From positions 2,717,501 through 2,781,500 of the forward strand of contig NZ_CP045318.1 in the NCBI RefSeq assembly GCF_009363255.1: a stretch of 64,000 nt of DNA, written 5' to 3'. The stretch is from Roseivivax sp. THAF197b (GTDB lineage Bacteria; Pseudomonadota; Alphaproteobacteria; Rhodobacterales; Rhodobacteraceae). Below are positions 1-8,322 of this stretch, one piece after another (the stretch's first letter is position 1; each line of letters opens with the position of its first letter). The position numbers were made by a program, and so were the translations under genes. A model generated the notes under the pieces. That model searched no databases and had not been told where the DNA came from. It saw only the letters and a list, made by a program, of their open reading frames with translations.

Positions 1-1168
1 CCGACGAGACCGGACCGGCAATCTCCACCAGCACCGCGCCGCCTGCTTGTGCCGCGGTATCGGCATTCGTGCTTGCGGTGATGGTATTGCCGCTGACGGT
101 ATCCGCACCGAAGGGCGTCAGCTGGACGGTGACCGGATCGCCGTTCGCGTCGATGGCGGTGACGGTCACGAGGTCCGTATGGTTGCCGGCGCCCCAGTCG
201 ATATCGTTGATGATGAAGGTCAGGTTTTCGACCTCATCCTCGTACTCTGCGGTCGCCCCGCTGAACCCGATGGTGGTGGTCGAGGTGGGGCCATCCCCGT
301 TGCCGAAGAGGAAGAGCGACGAGTTCGTCGCGAAGCCCTCACTGCCCACGAATTGGGGCTGGCCAGTGTCGATCTCGAAGGTCGGGGCGTTATTGCCGGT
401 ATTCGCGAACGCGACCGTGACATCGACGGCGCCTGCATTCTGGGTGAAGCCGCCCGAGACATCCGTGCCGTCCGGGGCGACGTCGCTCCACTGGAAGGTC
501 TCGTTGAGGTTCGGGTTCGTCAGCGTGTCGCTGCCGCCATAGATCAGGTCGTCGCCGCTGCCGCCATCGATCGTGTCCGACCCTTCGCCGCCATAGACGG
601 TGTCGTTGCCCGCGCCCGCGAAGATCGTGTCGCCGAACGCGGCCGGGTTCTGGTCGATGCCTTCGAGTTGCGGATCGTTGTAGCCGAAGTCGATGGAATC
701 GTTGCCCGCCGTGCCCTCGATCGTGCCGATCGTGTAATCGTCATAGGTGAAAAGCGGATCACCCGCGGCGGCATTGGGTGTCGTATCGACCTGGTCGACC
801 GTGTAGCTGCGGCCCTGAACGAGGGTCTGTTCCGACAGCGTGTAATAGCCGGTGGAATCCCCGGAGGTGACGCGCAGGGTGGCGACCTGGAACGTCTCCC
901 CGGTGACGGTATCCGTGACCGTCCAGACCTCTTCGGCGTAGACCGATACGTTGGTGGATGTGCCGCTTGGCGTTGTGACCGTGGCGGTCGCGGTCTCGCC
1001 GGCCCCGATATCTTCGAGCGTAAGCGACCCGGCACCCGGCTGGTTATCGGTGATCGTCGCCGTGCCGCCGGTATCGGCGGCACCGGTCCACGTCCGTGTC
1101 ACGCCTGCGGTTGTGCCCCAGACGTTCAGCGGATCCGTGATGTAGATGTCCACCGAATACGTCGGCAT
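1..1168 (-). CDS. RTX-like calcium-binding secreted protein, C-terminus outside the window
   Basis: This frame stays open from an ATG at 1168 to the left edge, so only the first 389 residues are seen. The reading is acidic and rich in Thr, Gly, Asp and Ala, with almost no Lys or Cys, as in secreted RTX adhesins and enzymes. Near residues 193-222 there are glycine/aspartate nonapeptide-like repeats of the GGxGxDxxx type (for example 'AGAGNDTVYGGEGSDTIDGG'), which in the family bind calcium. No N-terminal signal peptide is seen, fitting export by a type I system using a C-terminal signal that would lie outside the window. An AGGAG ribosome site lies about 9 bases before the ATG. Function beyond 'RTX-like' cannot be read. 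No type I secretion gene is nearby. Confidence 0.75.
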   Translation of the reverse strand, partial: MPTYSVDIYITDPLNVWGTTAGVTRTWTGAADTGGTATITDNQPGAGSLTLEDIGAGETATATVTTPSGTSTNVSVYAEEVWTVTDTVTGETFQVATLRVTSGDSTGYYTLSEQTLVQGRSYTVDQVDTTPNAAAGDPLFTYDDYTIGTIEGTAGNDSIDFGYNDPQLEGIDQNPAAFGDTIFAGAGNDTVYGGEGSDTIDGGSGDDLIYGGSDTLTNPNLNETFQWSDVAPDGTDVSGGFTQNAGAVDVTVAFANTGNNAPTFEIDTGQPQFVGSEGFATNSSLFLFGNGDGPTSTTTIGFSGATAEYEDEVENLTFIINDIDWGAGNHTDLVTVTAIDANGDPVTVQLTPFGADTVSGNTITASTNADTAAQAGGAVLVEIAGPVSS

Positions 1169-1483
1169 CGACCTGCTCCTTGCTCGAACGGGTGCCGTTT
1201 TTGGTAAACGGCGCGACCGCGAGAGCCCAAATTTCCCCGTTTGCACGGGTTTGTTTCGAAGTCAGATACGATGCGCAGGTGTCTTAAATGCGCTGAGAAT
1301 TAGGCGAAAATTTGTAGTTAATTTTAGGGTCAAAGGGCTGTCAGGGTATTCTGAGCCGGCGCGGCCCTCCGGTCACATAGCCTCGTCCTGCTGCTGCCGC
1401 CCTGTCGCGGGCGGCGCCTCCGCGCATTGCAATGGGCGGCGGCTTTCGATCAATGTCGCCGCGCAACGACGAGGATCCGATAC
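1169..1483. other. Divergent intergenic region, RTX-like gene / M20 peptidase
   Basis: This gap holds the control regions of two divergent genes. I see an AT-rich patch around 1300-1335 and a perfect 7-bp hairpin (GCCGTTT 1194-1200 with AAACGGC 1206-1212) in the presumed leader of the minus-strand gene. The hairpin is not followed by a T run in a useful position, so I do not call it a terminator. No clear promoter boxes and no further gene are recognised. Confidence 0.4.
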
Positions 1484-2869
1484 ATGACGAAAGAGACCGC
1501 AATCACCGCAATATCGGACTATTTCGATACGGGAGCATTCACCGACGAATTGGCCGGCCTCGTGGCCTTCGAGACGGAAAGCCAGAACCCCGATCAGGCG
1601 CCCGAACTGATGCGCTACCTGCGCGAGCCCATGACCGACCGGCTGAGCCGGATGGGGTTTTCCTGCGAAATCCACGCCAATCCCGTCGCTTCGGCCCATC
1701 CGATCCTTGTTGCAAGGCGGCAGGAAAGCGCAGACCTGCCAACCATCCTGATCTACGGCCACGGCGACGTGATCCGTGCCCAGCAGGACCAATGGCGGGA
1801 GGGTCTGCATCCCTTTCGCCTCAAGGAGGAAGGCGCGCGGCTTTATGGACGCGGAACGGCGGACAACAAGGGACAGCACCTGATCAACCTCGCCGCGCTC
1901 GAGGCCGTGCTGCAGACGCGCGGCGCGCTCGGCTTCAATTGCTGCGTGGTCATCGAGACCGGCGAAGAGACCGGCTCTCCCGGTCTTGCCGAGTTCTTCG
2001 AAGCGCATAAGGACGCAATTGGCGCGGACGTCCTGATCGCCTCGGACGGCCCGCGTCTGCAGCCCGGGACGCCCACCCTGTTCATGGGCTCGCGCGGCGG
2101 TCTGACCTTCGATCTGGTCGTCGATCTGCGGGACGGGGCGCATCATTCGGGCAATTGGGGCGGCCTGCTTGCGGATCCCGCGATGATCCTTGCCCAGGCG
2201 CTGTCCTGCATCACCGATGCGCGCGGCCAGATCCGGGTTCCCGAATGGCGCCCGGAGAGCCTCACCGACGACATCCGCGCCGCCCTGCGCGACCTGCCCA
2301 TCGAAGACGAGGACGGCCCGTCGGTGGATGAGGATTGGGGCGAGGAGGATCTGACCCCGACCGAGCGGGCCTTCGGCTGGAACAGCTTTGCCGTGCTGGC
2401 CATGACGAGCGGCGTGCCAGAGGCGCCGGTCAACGCGATCTCGGCCAAGGCCCGCGCCACCTGTCAGCTGCGTTACGTCGTGGGGACCGATCCCGCGGAG
2501 ATCCTGCCTGCGCTCAGACGGCATCTCGACGCGCATGGGTTCTCTGCGGTCCGGGTCGATCCCTGCGAGACGGGGCTTTTCCAGGCGACACGCCTGTCGC
2601 CCGATCACCCCTGGGTGCGTTTCGTGGCAGGCTCCCTCACCCGCACCTCGGGGCAAGCGCCGCATATCCTGCCCAACCTCGCAGGATCGCTGCCAAACGA
2701 TGTCTTCGCCGATATCCTTGGTATCCCGACCGTCTGGGTGCCGCATTCCTACCGCGCCTGTTCCCAGCACGCGCCCGACGAGCATGTTCTGACATCGGTC
2801 TGCCGCGACGGCCTCAGGCTGATGGCCGGGCTGTTCTGGGATATCGGGGCGGAAGAGACGCCGCGCTGA
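1484..2869 (+). CDS. M20 family metallopeptidase (dipeptidase/deacylase type)
   Basis: A 461-residue zinc-dependent hydrolase of the M20 family (ArgE/DapE/CPG2/cytosolic dipeptidase group), which cleaves peptide or amide bonds of small substrates in the cytoplasm. Family landmarks are in order: 'YGHGDVI' (first metal His and the Asp), 'GRGTADNKGQ' (bridging Asp), 'ETGEETGSPG' (catalytic Glu pair), a 'SDGPR' metal Asp, and a late metal-ligand His in the C-terminal catalytic part. The dimerization or lid insert lies in the middle, around residues 190-320. The ATG at 1484 was preferred to an upstream in-frame start because it follows a GAGGA ribosome site and begins with the usual family N-terminus. 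It is a single gene, and the substrate cannot be read from sequence or context. Confidence 0.85.
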   Translation: MTKETAITAISDYFDTGAFTDELAGLVAFETESQNPDQAPELMRYLREPMTDRLSRMGFSCEIHANPVASAHPILVARRQESADLPTILIYGHGDVIRAQQDQWREGLHPFRLKEEGARLYGRGTADNKGQHLINLAALEAVLQTRGALGFNCCVVIETGEETGSPGLAEFFEAHKDAIGADVLIASDGPRLQPGTPTLFMGSRGGLTFDLVVDLRDGAHHSGNWGGLLADPAMILAQALSCITDARGQIRVPEWRPESLTDDIRAALRDLPIEDEDGPSVDEDWGEEDLTPTERAFGWNSFAVLAMTSGVPEAPVNAISAKARATCQLRYVVGTDPAEILPALRRHLDAHGFSAVRVDPCETGLFQATRLSPDHPWVRFVAGSLTRTSGQAPHILPNLAGSLPNDVFADILGIPTVWVPHSYRACSQHAPDEHVLTSVCRDGLRLMAGLFWDIGAEETPR

Positions 2870-2969
2870 GCCTGCTCCCGCGCCTCAACGCGCACGTTGT
2901 AGGACCCACTGGTCTCCCCCGGCATGGAACGGCGGTTGACACGCCGCCCTTGGGCTGCACGTTACGCCT

Positions 2970-3050
2970 TGCAACAGGGGCGTCCGCGTCAGGCGGGCTG
3001 AGAAGCACCCTTCGAACCTGAACCGGATCATGCCGGCGGAGGAAGTTGCG
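2970..3050 (+). promoter_or_regulatory. TPP (THI-box) riboswitch aptamer
   Basis: The segment carries the conserved thiamine pyrophosphate aptamer cores: CTGAGA at 2998-3003, ACCC at 3007-3010, then GAACCTGA...CGGATCATGCCGGCGGAGG up to 3042. The closing P1 helix is visible as GCAAC (2971-2975) paired with GTTGC (3045-3049). It lies directly upstream of thiM-thiE-thiD, all thiamine synthesis genes, so it should reduce their expression when TPP is plentiful. Confidence 0.93.
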
Positions 3051-3083
3051 GGGACGTCGCCGAACCTGCGCCGCGTCTGCCGT

Positions 3084-3103
3084 GCCTCCGCCCGAAAGGA
3101 GGC
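3084..3103 (+). promoter_or_regulatory. Riboswitch expression platform: SD-sequestering hairpin of thiM
   Basis: GCCTCC (3084-3089) pairs perfectly with GGAGGC (3098-3103), and the 3' arm contains the thiM ribosome-binding site AAGGAGG, 4 bases before the ATG at 3107. The 5' arm region CCTCCGCC (3085-3092) is also exactly complementary to GGCGGAGG (3035-3042) inside the aptamer. This gives a mutually exclusive switch: TPP-bound aptamer allows the sequestering hairpin, while free RNA can pair 3035-3042 with 3085-3092 and expose the ribosome site. Confidence 0.8.
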
Positions 3104-3106
3104 CAG

Positions 3107-3898
3107 ATGACACATCCCGGATCGTCTCTCCGGACGCTGCGCGAGACAGCGCCCCTCGTCCATAACATCACCAATTTCGTCGCGATGAACACGATGGCGA
3201 ACGTGCTTCTGGCGATCGGTGCCTCGCCCGCCATGGTGCATGCCCGCGTCGAGGTCGCGGAATTTGCCGCCCTCGCCCAGGCGCTGACGGTTAATATCGG
3301 CACCGCCGATCCCGAATGGGGGGCCGCCATGGAGGAGGCCGCTGGGGTCATGGTCGCCCATGAGCGCCCCTGGATCCTCGACCCGGTCGGCGTCGCCGCG
3401 ACGCGCTTCCGTCAGGACCTGACGGCGCGGCTTCTGGACCAACGGCCCACTGTGGTGCGCGGCAATGCCTCGGAAATCCTGACACTTGCGGGCCTCGGCG
3501 GTCAGGCCCGCGGGGTCGATGCGGGCGACAGCGTGGCCGATGCCGAAAGTGCCGCCCGCCAATTGGCGCAGCGCACAGGTGGTATCGTCGCCGTGTCGGG
3601 CCCGGTGGATTTCGTCACCGACGGCAGCCGGGCGGCGCGCGTGGCGAACGGTCATCCGCTGATGGCGAAGATCACGGTGATGGGCTGCTCGCTCAACGGC
3701 GTTATCGCCGCGTTCTGCGTGGGCCAGCCGCCTTTCGAAGCGACGCTGGCAGCCATGTCCGCCTACGGTGTGGCCGGAGAGGTGGCAGGCCAAACGGCGC
3801 AGGGTCCGGGCAGCTTTCAGCCCGCCTTCCTCGATGCGCTGCATGCGCTGACGCCGGAGGCTCTCGATGCCGCCGCCCGGATCGAGGTCGTGTCGTGA
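3107..3898 (+). CDS. thiM: Hydroxyethylthiazole kinase
   Basis: ThiM (263 residues) phosphorylates 4-methyl-5-(2-hydroxyethyl)thiazole, a salvage step that feeds the thiazole half of thiamine to ThiE. It is a ribokinase-like fold enzyme. Visible landmarks are the N-terminal 'HNITNFVAMN' substrate motif, 'VRGNASEI', and the 'MGCSLNG' nucleotide/anion-hole motif with its catalytic Cys near residue 197. Length matches the family. The AAGGAGG ribosome site sits inside the riboswitch hairpin, so translation is probably TPP-controlled. The stop overlaps the thiE start (GTGA), marking a translationally coupled operon. Confidence 0.95.
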   Translation: MTHPGSSLRTLRETAPLVHNITNFVAMNTMANVLLAIGASPAMVHARVEVAEFAALAQALTVNIGTADPEWGAAMEEAAGVMVAHERPWILDPVGVAATRFRQDLTARLLDQRPTVVRGNASEILTLAGLGGQARGVDAGDSVADAESAARQLAQRTGGIVAVSGPVDFVTDGSRAARVANGHPLMAKITVMGCSLNGVIAAFCVGQPPFEATLAAMSAYGVAGEVAGQTAQGPGSFQPAFLDALHALTPEALDAAARIEVVS

Positions 3899-4503
3899 TC
3901 GGCGCAGTCTATTTCGTCACCGACCCCACCGCCGACCGCCCCGTGATCGATCAGGTGATGGCCGCGGCCCGCGGCGGCGCCTGGGCCGTTCAGATCCGCG
4001 ACAAATCCGCGCCGGATGCGGAGATCGCTTCACTCGTGCGCAAGGTGCAGCCCGACCTTTCGGCCCTTGGTGTCCGGCTCTTCGTCAATGACCGGATCGC
4101 AGTCAGCGCCGGGACCGGGACGGATCTGCATATCGGTCAGGGCGATGGCGATCCGGAGCGCTCGCGGGCAGAGATTGGCTCAGAGGCCCTGCTGGGCCTG
4201 TCGGTCGAGACGGAGGCACAATGCGCGGCCATCCCGGAGGGTGTCGATTACATCGGCGCGGGTCCCTATCGGGCGACACCCACGAAGCCCGACGCCGCGG
4301 CGCCCATCGGGGCGGCGGGGCTCGCGCGGATCGTCGCGGCCTCTTCGGTGCCGGTCGTGGCCATCGGTGGGCTGGGGGCGGCCGACATCCCCGCTCTGAA
4401 GCGCGCGGGCGCTGCGGGACTTGCGGTCGTCTCGGCCATTGCCCGCGCGACTGACGCGGAAGCCGCGACGCGGCACCTTGTCGACGCATGGAGGCGCGCA
4501 TGA
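3895..4503 (+). CDS. thiE: Thiamine phosphate synthase
   Basis: ThiE (202 residues) joins hydroxymethylpyrimidine diphosphate with thiazole phosphate to make thiamine phosphate. It is a small TIM barrel with 'QIRDK' near residue 40, the 'RLFVNDR' strand, 'GAGPYRATPTK' for the thiazole phosphate site, and the late phosphate-binding 'AIGGL'. Translation starts at a GTG whose last two bases form part of the thiM stop. The frame ends overlapping thiD's ATG by 4 bases, so thiM, thiE and thiD form one coupled operon behind the TPP riboswitch. Confidence 0.94.
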   Translation: MIGAVYFVTDPTADRPVIDQVMAAARGGAWAVQIRDKSAPDAEIASLVRKVQPDLSALGVRLFVNDRIAVSAGTGTDLHIGQGDGDPERSRAEIGSEALLGLSVETEAQCAAIPEGVDYIGAGPYRATPTKPDAAAPIGAAGLARIVAASSVPVVAIGGLGAADIPALKRAGAAGLAVVSAIARATDAEAATRHLVDAWRRA

Positions 4504-5306
4504 TCCCCAACATCCTTTCCATTGCCGGGTCGGACCCTTCGGGCGGCGCGGGCATTCAGGCCGATCTGAAGGCGATCTCGGCAAATGGCGGCTATGGCAT
4601 GGCCGCGATCACGGCGCTCACGGCGCAGAACACCCAAGGCGTGCGGGCCGTCACGCTGACCGCGCCCGAAATGGTGACCGCACAGATCGACGCCATCCGC
4701 GCGGATATCGCCGTCGATGCGGTCAAGATCGGCATGCTGGGCAGCGCTGCAATCATTGAAGCGGTTGCAGCGGCCTTGGACGGGCTGGCGGCGCCCCTGG
4801 TGCTCGATCCGGTGATGGTGGCCAAGGGCGGGGATCGTCTGCTCGCCACCAACGCGGTCGAGGCCCTGCGCGATCGGCTCCTGCCAATAGCCACCCTGAT
4901 CACGCCGAACCTGCCCGAGGCGGCGGACCTTCTGGGCACGGATGCGGCCCGAACACGGGACGCGATGGAGGCGCAGGCGGCAGCGCTTCTGGCACTCGGC
5001 CCAGATGCGGTGCTGCTCAAGGGCGGGCATCTGACCGGCGCGGACAGCCCCGACCTTCTGATGACCCAAGCGGGCGCGCATTGGCTCGAAGGCCCCCGCA
5101 CGTTCACGCGCAATACCCACGGCACTGGCTGCACCCTTTCCGCGACGCTCGGCACGCAATTGGGTCACGGCCATGCGCTGCCCGAAGCAACCGCGCGGGC
5201 GAAAGCCTATATCGCCGCGGCCATCGCGCATGCGGACGATCTGAAGGTCGGCTCGGGCCACGGACCCGTGCATCACTTCCACGCTTTCGCAGACAGGCAG
5301 GGTTGA
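4500..5306 (+). CDS. thiD: Hydroxymethylpyrimidine/phosphomethylpyrimidine kinase
   Basis: ThiD (268 residues) carries out the two successive phosphorylations of hydroxymethylpyrimidine that give the pyrimidine substrate of ThiE. Signature motifs are the N-terminal 'GSDPSGGAGIQADLK', 'VLDPVMVAKGG' in the middle, and the ribokinase-family C-terminal 'GTGCTLSA' anion hole. The ATG at 4500 was chosen over an in-frame ATG 12 bases earlier because GGAGG (4490-4493 region) is spaced for 4500 and the protein then begins 'MIPNILSIAGSD', as usual. No ThiC, ThiG or ThiS gene is in the window, so the operon alone looks like a salvage and joining set. Confidence 0.94.
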   Translation: MIPNILSIAGSDPSGGAGIQADLKAISANGGYGMAAITALTAQNTQGVRAVTLTAPEMVTAQIDAIRADIAVDAVKIGMLGSAAIIEAVAAALDGLAAPLVLDPVMVAKGGDRLLATNAVEALRDRLLPIATLITPNLPEAADLLGTDAARTRDAMEAQAAALLALGPDAVLLKGGHLTGADSPDLLMTQAGAHWLEGPRTFTRNTHGTGCTLSATLGTQLGHGHALPEATARAKAYIAAAIAHADDLKVGSGHGPVHHFHAFADRQG

Positions 5307-5506
5307 GCACCGCGGCGCGCGGCGCGATATGCCGCGCGGTCCGCAGGCTCTTCGCGGGCTTTGGGATCGCCACCTGACGCAGGCAGACGTCGATTTGACG
5401 GAACGATTGCGCGCGGGCGGCGTCATCACAGCCGGACCTTTGCGATAGGATGACGGGCGGTTGCGAGGATCGGGGCATTCAAAAGCCCCAATCCGGAGAC
5501 ATTGCC

Positions 5507-5725
5507 ATGACCCGTATCCTCGCCCTGCCCCAGAGCGTCCGTAGCCATCCTCTTATAACGATCTTCCGCCAGATACGCGAGGCGCGACGCCAGGCGCGCG
5601 ATGCCGCGCGTCTCGACACCCTGCCGCGCGACCGGCTGGACGACATGGGCATCGCCCCGCGCAGCGAGGCCAATCGCCGTCACAGCGGCGCGCGAGGACC
5701 GATCCACCAGATGCCGCTGTGGTAA
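5507..5725 (+). CDS. DUF1127 small basic protein
   Basis: A 72-residue arginine-rich protein with the DUF1127 pattern: a basic helix ('FRQIREARRQARDAARLDTL') followed by 'RDRLDDMGIAPR'. In alphaproteobacteria such proteins are often stress-induced and some act in RNA or phosphate-related regulation; that is family knowledge and nothing here fixes the role. A GGAG ribosome site precedes the ATG. A short hairpin (GGGGC 5472-5476 with GCCCC 5485-5489) is in the leader. It ends 19 bases from the converging ychF stop. Confidence 0.8.
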   Translation: MTRILALPQSVRSHPLITIFRQIREARRQARDAARLDTLPRDRLDDMGIAPRSEANRRHSGARGPIHQMPLW

Positions 5726-5744
5726 GCCCTCGCGCGGCGCGCGC

Positions 5745-6842
5745 TCAGGTGTTGAAGAGGAAGTGCAGCACGTCGCCATCCTTGACGACGTAGCCCTTGC
5801 CCTCGGCGCGCATCTTGCCCGCGTCCTTCGCGGGTTGTTCCCCGCCCAGGGTTACGAAATCGTCGTAAGCGATGGTTTCGGCGCGGATGAAGCCCTTCTC
5901 GAAATCGCCGTGGATCACACCAGCGGCTTTCGGCGCGGGCGTCCCGATCGGAATCGTCCAGGCGCGCGCTTCCTTGGGACCGACGGTGAAATAGGTCTCA
6001 AGCTGCAAAAGCTGGTAGCCCGCCTTGATCAACCGGTCGAGACCCGCCTCGTCGAGCCCCATTTCCTCGAGGAACATCGCGGCTTCCTCGGCATCGAGCT
6101 GGGAGATTTCCTCTTCGATCTGGGCCGAGATCACGACGTGGGAATTGCCCTGCTCGGCAGCCATCTTTGCCACGGCGTCGGAATGGGCGTTGCCGTTGGC
6201 GGCATCCGCCTCGGCGACGTTGCAGACGTAAAGCACGGGCTTTGCGGTCAGAAGCTGGAGCATGCGCCACTGCTTCAGATCGTCTTCCGCCACCTCGACC
6301 GTGCGGGCGGGCTTGCCCTCGTTCAGGGCCTCAAGCGCCATCTTCATCAGGCGTTCCTGCTGCACCGCCTCCTTGTCGCCGCCGCGCACCTTGCGCACGA
6401 TGTTCTGGAGCCGCTTCTCGAGGCTTTCCATATCGGCGATGATCAGCTCGGTCTCGATGGTCTCGGCGTCCGAGACGGGATCGACACGGCCATCCACATG
6501 CACGACATCGCCATCTTCGAAACAGCGCAGCACATGCGCGATGGCGTCGACTTCACGGATATTCGCAAGGAACTGGTTGCCGAGGCCTTCGCCTTTCGAC
6601 GCGCCCTTCACGAGGCCCGCGATATCCACGAAGGTCATCCGGGTCGGGATGATCTGCTTGGATTTGGCGATGTCGGCCAGCTTGTCGAGCCGCGTATCGG
6701 GGACCGCGACCTCGCCGACATTGGGCTCGATCGTGCAGAACGGAAAGTTGGCCGCCTGTGCGGATGCGGTGCGCGTCAGCGCGTTGAACAAGGTGGACTT
6801 GCCCACGTTCGGCAAGCCGACGATTCCCATGCGAAAGCCCAT
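5745..6842 (-). CDS. ychF: Redox-regulated ribosome-binding ATPase YchF
   Basis: YchF/Ola1 (365 residues, standard length) is an Obg-family P-loop protein that prefers ATP to GTP and binds ribosomes. The N-terminus carries the G1 motif 'GLPNVGKST' and a switch region 'FVDIAGLVKGASKGEGLG'. A coiled-coil insert follows ('MESLEKRLQNIVRKVRGGDK'), and a C-terminal TGS domain ends in 'KDGDVLHFLFNT'. The frame is open far upstream, but the protein begins naturally at the ATG 6842. It lies 35 bases after the MATE gene on the same strand and may be co-transcribed with it. Confidence 0.95.
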   Translation of the reverse strand: MGFRMGIVGLPNVGKSTLFNALTRTASAQAANFPFCTIEPNVGEVAVPDTRLDKLADIAKSKQIIPTRMTFVDIAGLVKGASKGEGLGNQFLANIREVDAIAHVLRCFEDGDVVHVDGRVDPVSDAETIETELIIADMESLEKRLQNIVRKVRGGDKEAVQQERLMKMALEALNEGKPARTVEVAEDDLKQWRMLQLLTAKPVLYVCNVAEADAANGNAHSDAVAKMAAEQGNSHVVISAQIEEEISQLDAEEAAMFLEEMGLDEAGLDRLIKAGYQLLQLETYFTVGPKEARAWTIPIGTPAPKAAGVIHGDFEKGFIRAETIAYDDFVTLGGEQPAKDAGKMRAEGKGYVVKDGDVLHFLFNT

Positions 6843-6877
6843 GTTCTGCCCTTTCCTGATGCCCGAACGGGGCGCTT

Positions 6878-8272
6878 CTATTGGCCTGCGGCTTCGGGCG
6901 CAAGGCTCTGCCCGGTGGCGGCGAATGTCGGCAAGGCGCGGGTCCAGAACCGGGCCAGCAGCAGGATTGCCGCCACGCCGAGACCGAGGACAAGACCGAA
7001 CCACACCCCGATGCCGCCCCAGCCCAGCGGAAAGCCGAAAATGAGCGCCGCGGGCAGGCCCACCCCCCAATAGGCCAGCGCCGCCATCCACATTGGCGCA
7101 CGCGTGTCCTGCACCCCGCGCAATAGCCCGAGCGCGATGACCTGCGCTCCGTCCACCACCTGAAAGAGTGCCGCCATCATCAAAAGCCCCGTGCCGATGG
7201 CGATGATGTTGAGGCGCGCGGGATCGGCGGGATCGAGAAACAGCCCGATCAGCGGCTCCGGCGCCAGGATGAAGACCGCCATCCCCAGCAGCGAAATCCC
7301 CCCTGACAGGATCAGCGCGGCCTTGGCCCCCCGCGCCAGATGCGCCGCATCCCCGCGCCCGAAGGCATTGCCGGTGCGGATCGTGGCCGCGTTGGAGAGG
7401 CCCATATGGATCATGAACACCGCCGTGGCGAGTTGGATCGCGATGCCATGGGCGGCAAGCGGGACGGCGCCCAGCCATCCCATCAGAATCGAGGAGGCCG
7501 CGAAGAGCCCGACTTCGGACAGATTGGTCAGACCGATGGGCCAACCCAGACGAAAGACCGCCCGGAGGCTTTCCACGTCCGGACGCCAGAACCGGGTGAA
7601 AAGGTCATGCTGCGGCAACGCCCGCAGGGCATAGAGGATCGCGCCCACAGCCGCGACCGAGTGCGTCAGCACGGACGCGATCGCGGCCCCCTGAATGCCA
7701 AGCTCCGGAAAGCCGAACCTCCCGAAGATCAGCACCCAGTTGAAGGGCACGTTCAGCAGCGCCGCGAGCACGGTGATCCAGAACACCGCGCGGGTGTGCT
7801 CCATCCCGGCTAGGTAGCTTTTCAGCACCATCACGCCGAGTGCCGGCGCCAGTCCGAGACCGGCAATGCGCAGATAGGTCTGGGCATCGCCCGCCAGCAC
7901 AGCCTCCTGGCCGAGCGCACGCAGGATCGGCGCGGAGAACCAGAAGATCGGCAGCGTGGCGAGGAAGAACATCCCCGACAGCCACAGCCCCATCCGCGTG
8001 ACCCGCCGCACCTGCACATCGTCGCCTTGCGCGGCGTGGCTGGCCACCATCGGCATGACCGCGAAGGCAAAGCCCGTCCCGAACATGAAAAAGGTCATGA
8101 AGACCGTCACGGCGAGCGTCAGCGCGGCCAGCTCCGCCACCCCGTACCAGCCGATCATGACCGTGTCGGTCAGGCCAATGGCAAACTGCGCGAGATGCCC
8201 GCCGACAAGCGGCAGGCCCAGCACGGCCGTGGCGCGCAGATGGCGCGGGAAGGACAGCTCGATATGCGTCAT
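6878..8272 (-). CDS. MATE family efflux transporter
   Basis: A 464-residue inner-membrane protein with about twelve hydrophobic helices in two related halves. It matches the multidrug and toxin extrusion family: 'GHLAQFAIGLTDTVMIG' in helix 1 and the corresponding 'GLTNLSEVGLFAASSILMG' in helix 7. Members export cationic compounds by proton or sodium antiport. The substrate is not predictable. Start ATG 8272 gives the expected short cytoplasmic N-terminus. The gene sits between ppk2 (50 bases upstream) and ychF in one direction. Confidence 0.9.
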   Translation of the reverse strand: MTHIELSFPRHLRATAVLGLPLVGGHLAQFAIGLTDTVMIGWYGVAELAALTLAVTVFMTFFMFGTGFAFAVMPMVASHAAQGDDVQVRRVTRMGLWLSGMFFLATLPIFWFSAPILRALGQEAVLAGDAQTYLRIAGLGLAPALGVMVLKSYLAGMEHTRAVFWITVLAALLNVPFNWVLIFGRFGFPELGIQGAAIASVLTHSVAAVGAILYALRALPQHDLFTRFWRPDVESLRAVFRLGWPIGLTNLSEVGLFAASSILMGWLGAVPLAAHGIAIQLATAVFMIHMGLSNAATIRTGNAFGRGDAAHLARGAKAALILSGGISLLGMAVFILAPEPLIGLFLDPADPARLNIIAIGTGLLMMAALFQVVDGAQVIALGLLRGVQDTRAPMWMAALAYWGVGLPAALIFGFPLGWGGIGVWFGLVLGLGVAAILLLARFWTRALPTFAATGQSLAPEAAGQ

Positions 8273-8322
8273 GGGCTGGGCTTACGCCCGGCCCTCGCGC
8301 GGCGCAAGATCGGCCGTCGGCG

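Noticed and set aside
47-1207. A plus-strand open frame at the left end
   Set aside because: It lies opposite the RTX-like gene, which has a ribosome site and calcium-binding repeats.
1194-1212. Perfect 7-bp hairpin as a terminator or riboswitch
   Set aside because: It lies inside a divergent leader with no gene ending there and no known aptamer pattern.
5472-5489. Hairpin GGGGC/GCCCC as a terminator of thiD
   Set aside because: It is 165 bases after the thiD stop, has no T run and sits just before the next gene's ribosome site, so it belongs to that leader if it matters at all.
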